Shown here: piece by piece, positions 5,239 through 6,213 of the stretch | Numbering within the stretch: position 1 is the stretch's first letter | Layout of the letters: each line of letters opens with the position of its first letter | DNA from: Actinomycetota bacterium | GTDB lineage: Bacteria; Actinomycetota; Humimicrobiia; Humimicrobiales; Humimicrobiaceae | Assembly: GCA_016783985.1 (NCBI GenBank) | Contig: JADHVM010000062.1 | Location: 1 to 6,213, forward strand | Direction of reading: 5' to 3' | DNA length: 6,213 bases | Made by a program: the position numbers and the translations under genes | The notes under the pieces: model-generated | The model's input: the letters and a program-made list of their open reading frames with translations, nothing else | Databases searched by the model: none | Told to the model about the DNA's origin: nothing

Positions 5239-5613
5239 ATGAAAATTGGAATATCTTCAACAGGTACGAGTTTAGAGTCTAACGTAGATATGAGATTTGG
5301 GAGGTGTCCTTATTTTATAATTTATGATACTGAAAGTAATGATTTTGAGTATATTGAAAATCAAAGCAGACAGGCAATGGGTGGTGCTGGAATACAAGCT
5401 GCACAAATGATTATTGATAAAAAAGTAGGTGCAGTTATTACTGGAAACGTTGGTCCCAATGCATACAGGGTTCTCAGTTCAGCTAATATAAAGATTTATT
5501 CAGGTATTACAGGATTAGTAAAAGATGCTATAGAGAAACTGAAAAAAGATGAATTTAAAGCGACTGAAGGCCCTGATGTCCGGTCTCATTTTGGAACAGG
5601 CCCTGGAGCGTAA
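5239..5613 (+). CDS. NifX/NafY-fold dinitrogenase iron-molybdenum cofactor family protein, copy 2
   Basis: A 124-residue COG1433 protein of a different subgroup from copy 1. It keeps the opening MKIGISSTGTSLESNVDMRFGRCPYF (FGRCP at 20-24). It then has NQSRQAMGGAGIQAAQMIIDKKVGAVITGNVGPNAYRVL at about 41-79, the pattern typical of stand-alone NifX-like proteins in anaerobes. The tail EGPDVRSHFGTGPGA ends in a second HFG. C23 is the only cysteine, and the NPGHHPG block and cysteine tail of copy 1 are absent, so the two probably differ in ligand or partner. It starts at an ATG behind AAGGGGG (5227-5233). Only 15 bp separate it from the MinD-ferredoxin gene, so the two are almost surely co-transcribed. 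A carrier of metal clusters passed to or from the ATPase is a reasonable inference. Confidence 0.93.
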   Translation: MKIGISSTGTSLESNVDMRFGRCPYFIIYDTESNDFEYIENQSRQAMGGAGIQAAQMIIDKKVGAVITGNVGPNAYRVLSSANIKIYSGITGLVKDAIEKLKKDEFKATEGPDVRSHFGTGPGA

Positions 5614-5619
5614 GGAGGT
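5612..5619 (+). promoter_or_regulatory. ribosome binding site that supports the TTG start
   Basis: AAGGAGGT, a near-perfect anti-16S match, overlaps the stop codon of the preceding gene. It lies 9 nt before TTG at 5629. An in-frame TAA at 5623-5625 excludes earlier starts, and the next in-frame ATG is codon 31, after the Walker A motif. Confidence 0.8.
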
Positions 5620-5628
5620 AGTTAAAAA

Positions 5629-6213
5629 TTGATAGTATCAGTTGCTAGTGGAAAAGGAGGCACCGGGAAAACAACAGTTGCTGTAAATTTAGCGTTGGCT
5701 GTAGGGTTCTGTCAGTTTATGGATTATGATGTTGAAGCACCAAATGCTGCTTTTTTCCTTAAGCCGGATATAAAACATATCCAAAAAGTAGAAATGAAGC
5801 ACCCTTATTTTTTAAAGGAAGTATGTAATGCGTGCGGTAAGTGTGCTGAATTCTGTAATTTTAATGCAGTAGCAGTTGCAGGTGATGAAGTAATCTTTTT
5901 CCCTGAGCTATGTCATGGTTGCGGGGGATGTTTGCTTGTGTGCTCCGAAGGTGCAGTTCGTGAAAAAGATGTCGGGATTGGAAAAATAAAAAAGGGTTTT
6001 TCAAAACCAGGTATTAATTTCTATATGGGAGATTTAAAACCGGGATATATGAGGACTATCTCTATTCAAACAGCACTAGATAAATTTATAGAAAAGGATG
6101 TATTGGTTATAATAGATTGCCCGCCTGGGACTGCATGTCCTATGGTATTTTCAGTTAAAGATAGTGATTATTGCATATTAGTTACAGAACCAACTCCCTA
6201 TGGTTTAAATGAC
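5629..6213 (+). CDS. MinD-superfamily P-loop ATPase with inserted 2[4Fe-4S] ferredoxin domain (partial, 3' end outside window)
   Basis: The reading frame starts at TTG and stays open to the window end (195 codons). Family members are usually somewhat under 300 residues, so roughly a third is missing. It belongs to COG1149. The deviant Walker A motif is GKGGTGKTT at residues 8-16, and the MDYDVEAPNA segment at 31-40 carries the switch aspartate. Two ferredoxin motifs are inserted between the ATPase halves: C66/C69/C72/C76 and C95/C98/C101/C105. Walker B lies at VLVIIDCPPGTACP (D163), and VTEPTPYGLND at 185-195 is the typical following loop. The protein probably couples ATP hydrolysis to Fe-S cluster binding or electron transfer, like Mrp/NBP35 relatives, but the role of this subgroup is not established. 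The fourth cysteine of each motif is followed by N or S instead of the proline common in ferredoxins. These genes often come in adjacent pairs, so a second copy may follow beyond the window. Confidence 0.92.
   Translation, partial: MIVSVASGKGGTGKTTVAVNLALAVGFCQFMDYDVEAPNAAFFLKPDIKHIQKVEMKHPYFLKEVCNACGKCAEFCNFNAVAVAGDEVIFFPELCHGCGGCLLVCSEGAVREKDVGIGKIKKGFSKPGINFYMGDLKPGYMRTISIQTALDKFIEKDVLVIIDCPPGTACPMVFSVKDSDYCILVTEPTPYGLND

Noticed and set aside
4024..6213. Nitrogen-fixation operon
   Set aside because: Only NifX-fold and MinD-like proteins are present, with no nitrogenase structural gene or nifB. These families are common in organisms that do not fix nitrogen.

Overview
The window is AT-rich bacterial DNA (roughly one third G+C by eye). 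Every supported gene lies on the + strand, mostly behind strong GGAGG-type ribosome binding sites, with heavy use of AGA/AGG and ATA codons. Together with iron-sulfur and NifX-type genes and a bacterial copy of a methanogenesis-marker-like protein, this suggests a strictly anaerobic, low-GC, Firmicutes-like bacterium (a Clostridia or Halanaerobiales type is my guess). A genus cannot be fixed from the sequence alone.

Layout. (1) 5-1237: tyrS, a housekeeping type-2 tyrosyl-tRNA synthetase. (2) 1348-2813: a two-gene unit with its own promoter candidate near 1273-1302. It encodes a DUF134 helix-turn-helix/zinc-ribbon protein, overlapped at its 3' end by a DUF2099 gene (methanogenesis marker 8-like). 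(3) 2814-3032: the longest gene-free stretch (219 bp). It holds a perfect 26-bp palindrome, two more degenerate copies of its half-site and a weak promoter candidate. (4) 3033-3971: a radical SAM protein (COG0731-like) with a C-terminal winged-helix-like extension. (5) 4024-6213: a run of small genes: NifX-family protein 1, a DUF5320-like Gly-rich/zinc-ribbon protein, a second DUF134 protein overlapping it, NifX-family protein 2, and a MinD-type ATPase with an inserted 2[4Fe-4S] ferredoxin domain. The last gene starts at TTG and runs off the window end.

How the genes fit together. Region 5 matches a gene set seen in many anaerobes that lack nitrogenase: NifX/NafY-fold proteins, DUF134, DUF5320 and MinD-ferredoxin ATPases. 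By analogy with NifX and Mrp/NBP35-type ATPases it probably handles Fe-S or other metal clusters, but its substrate is not established. The two DUF134 paralogues each overlap a neighbouring gene, as expected of translationally coupled local regulators or partners. The most interesting parts are the DUF134-DUF2099 pair outside a methanogen, the palindrome with its dispersed half-sites ahead of the radical SAM gene, and the co-location of two DUF134-marked modules around that gene. No RNA genes, insertion sequences, CRISPR arrays or convincing intrinsic terminators were found.
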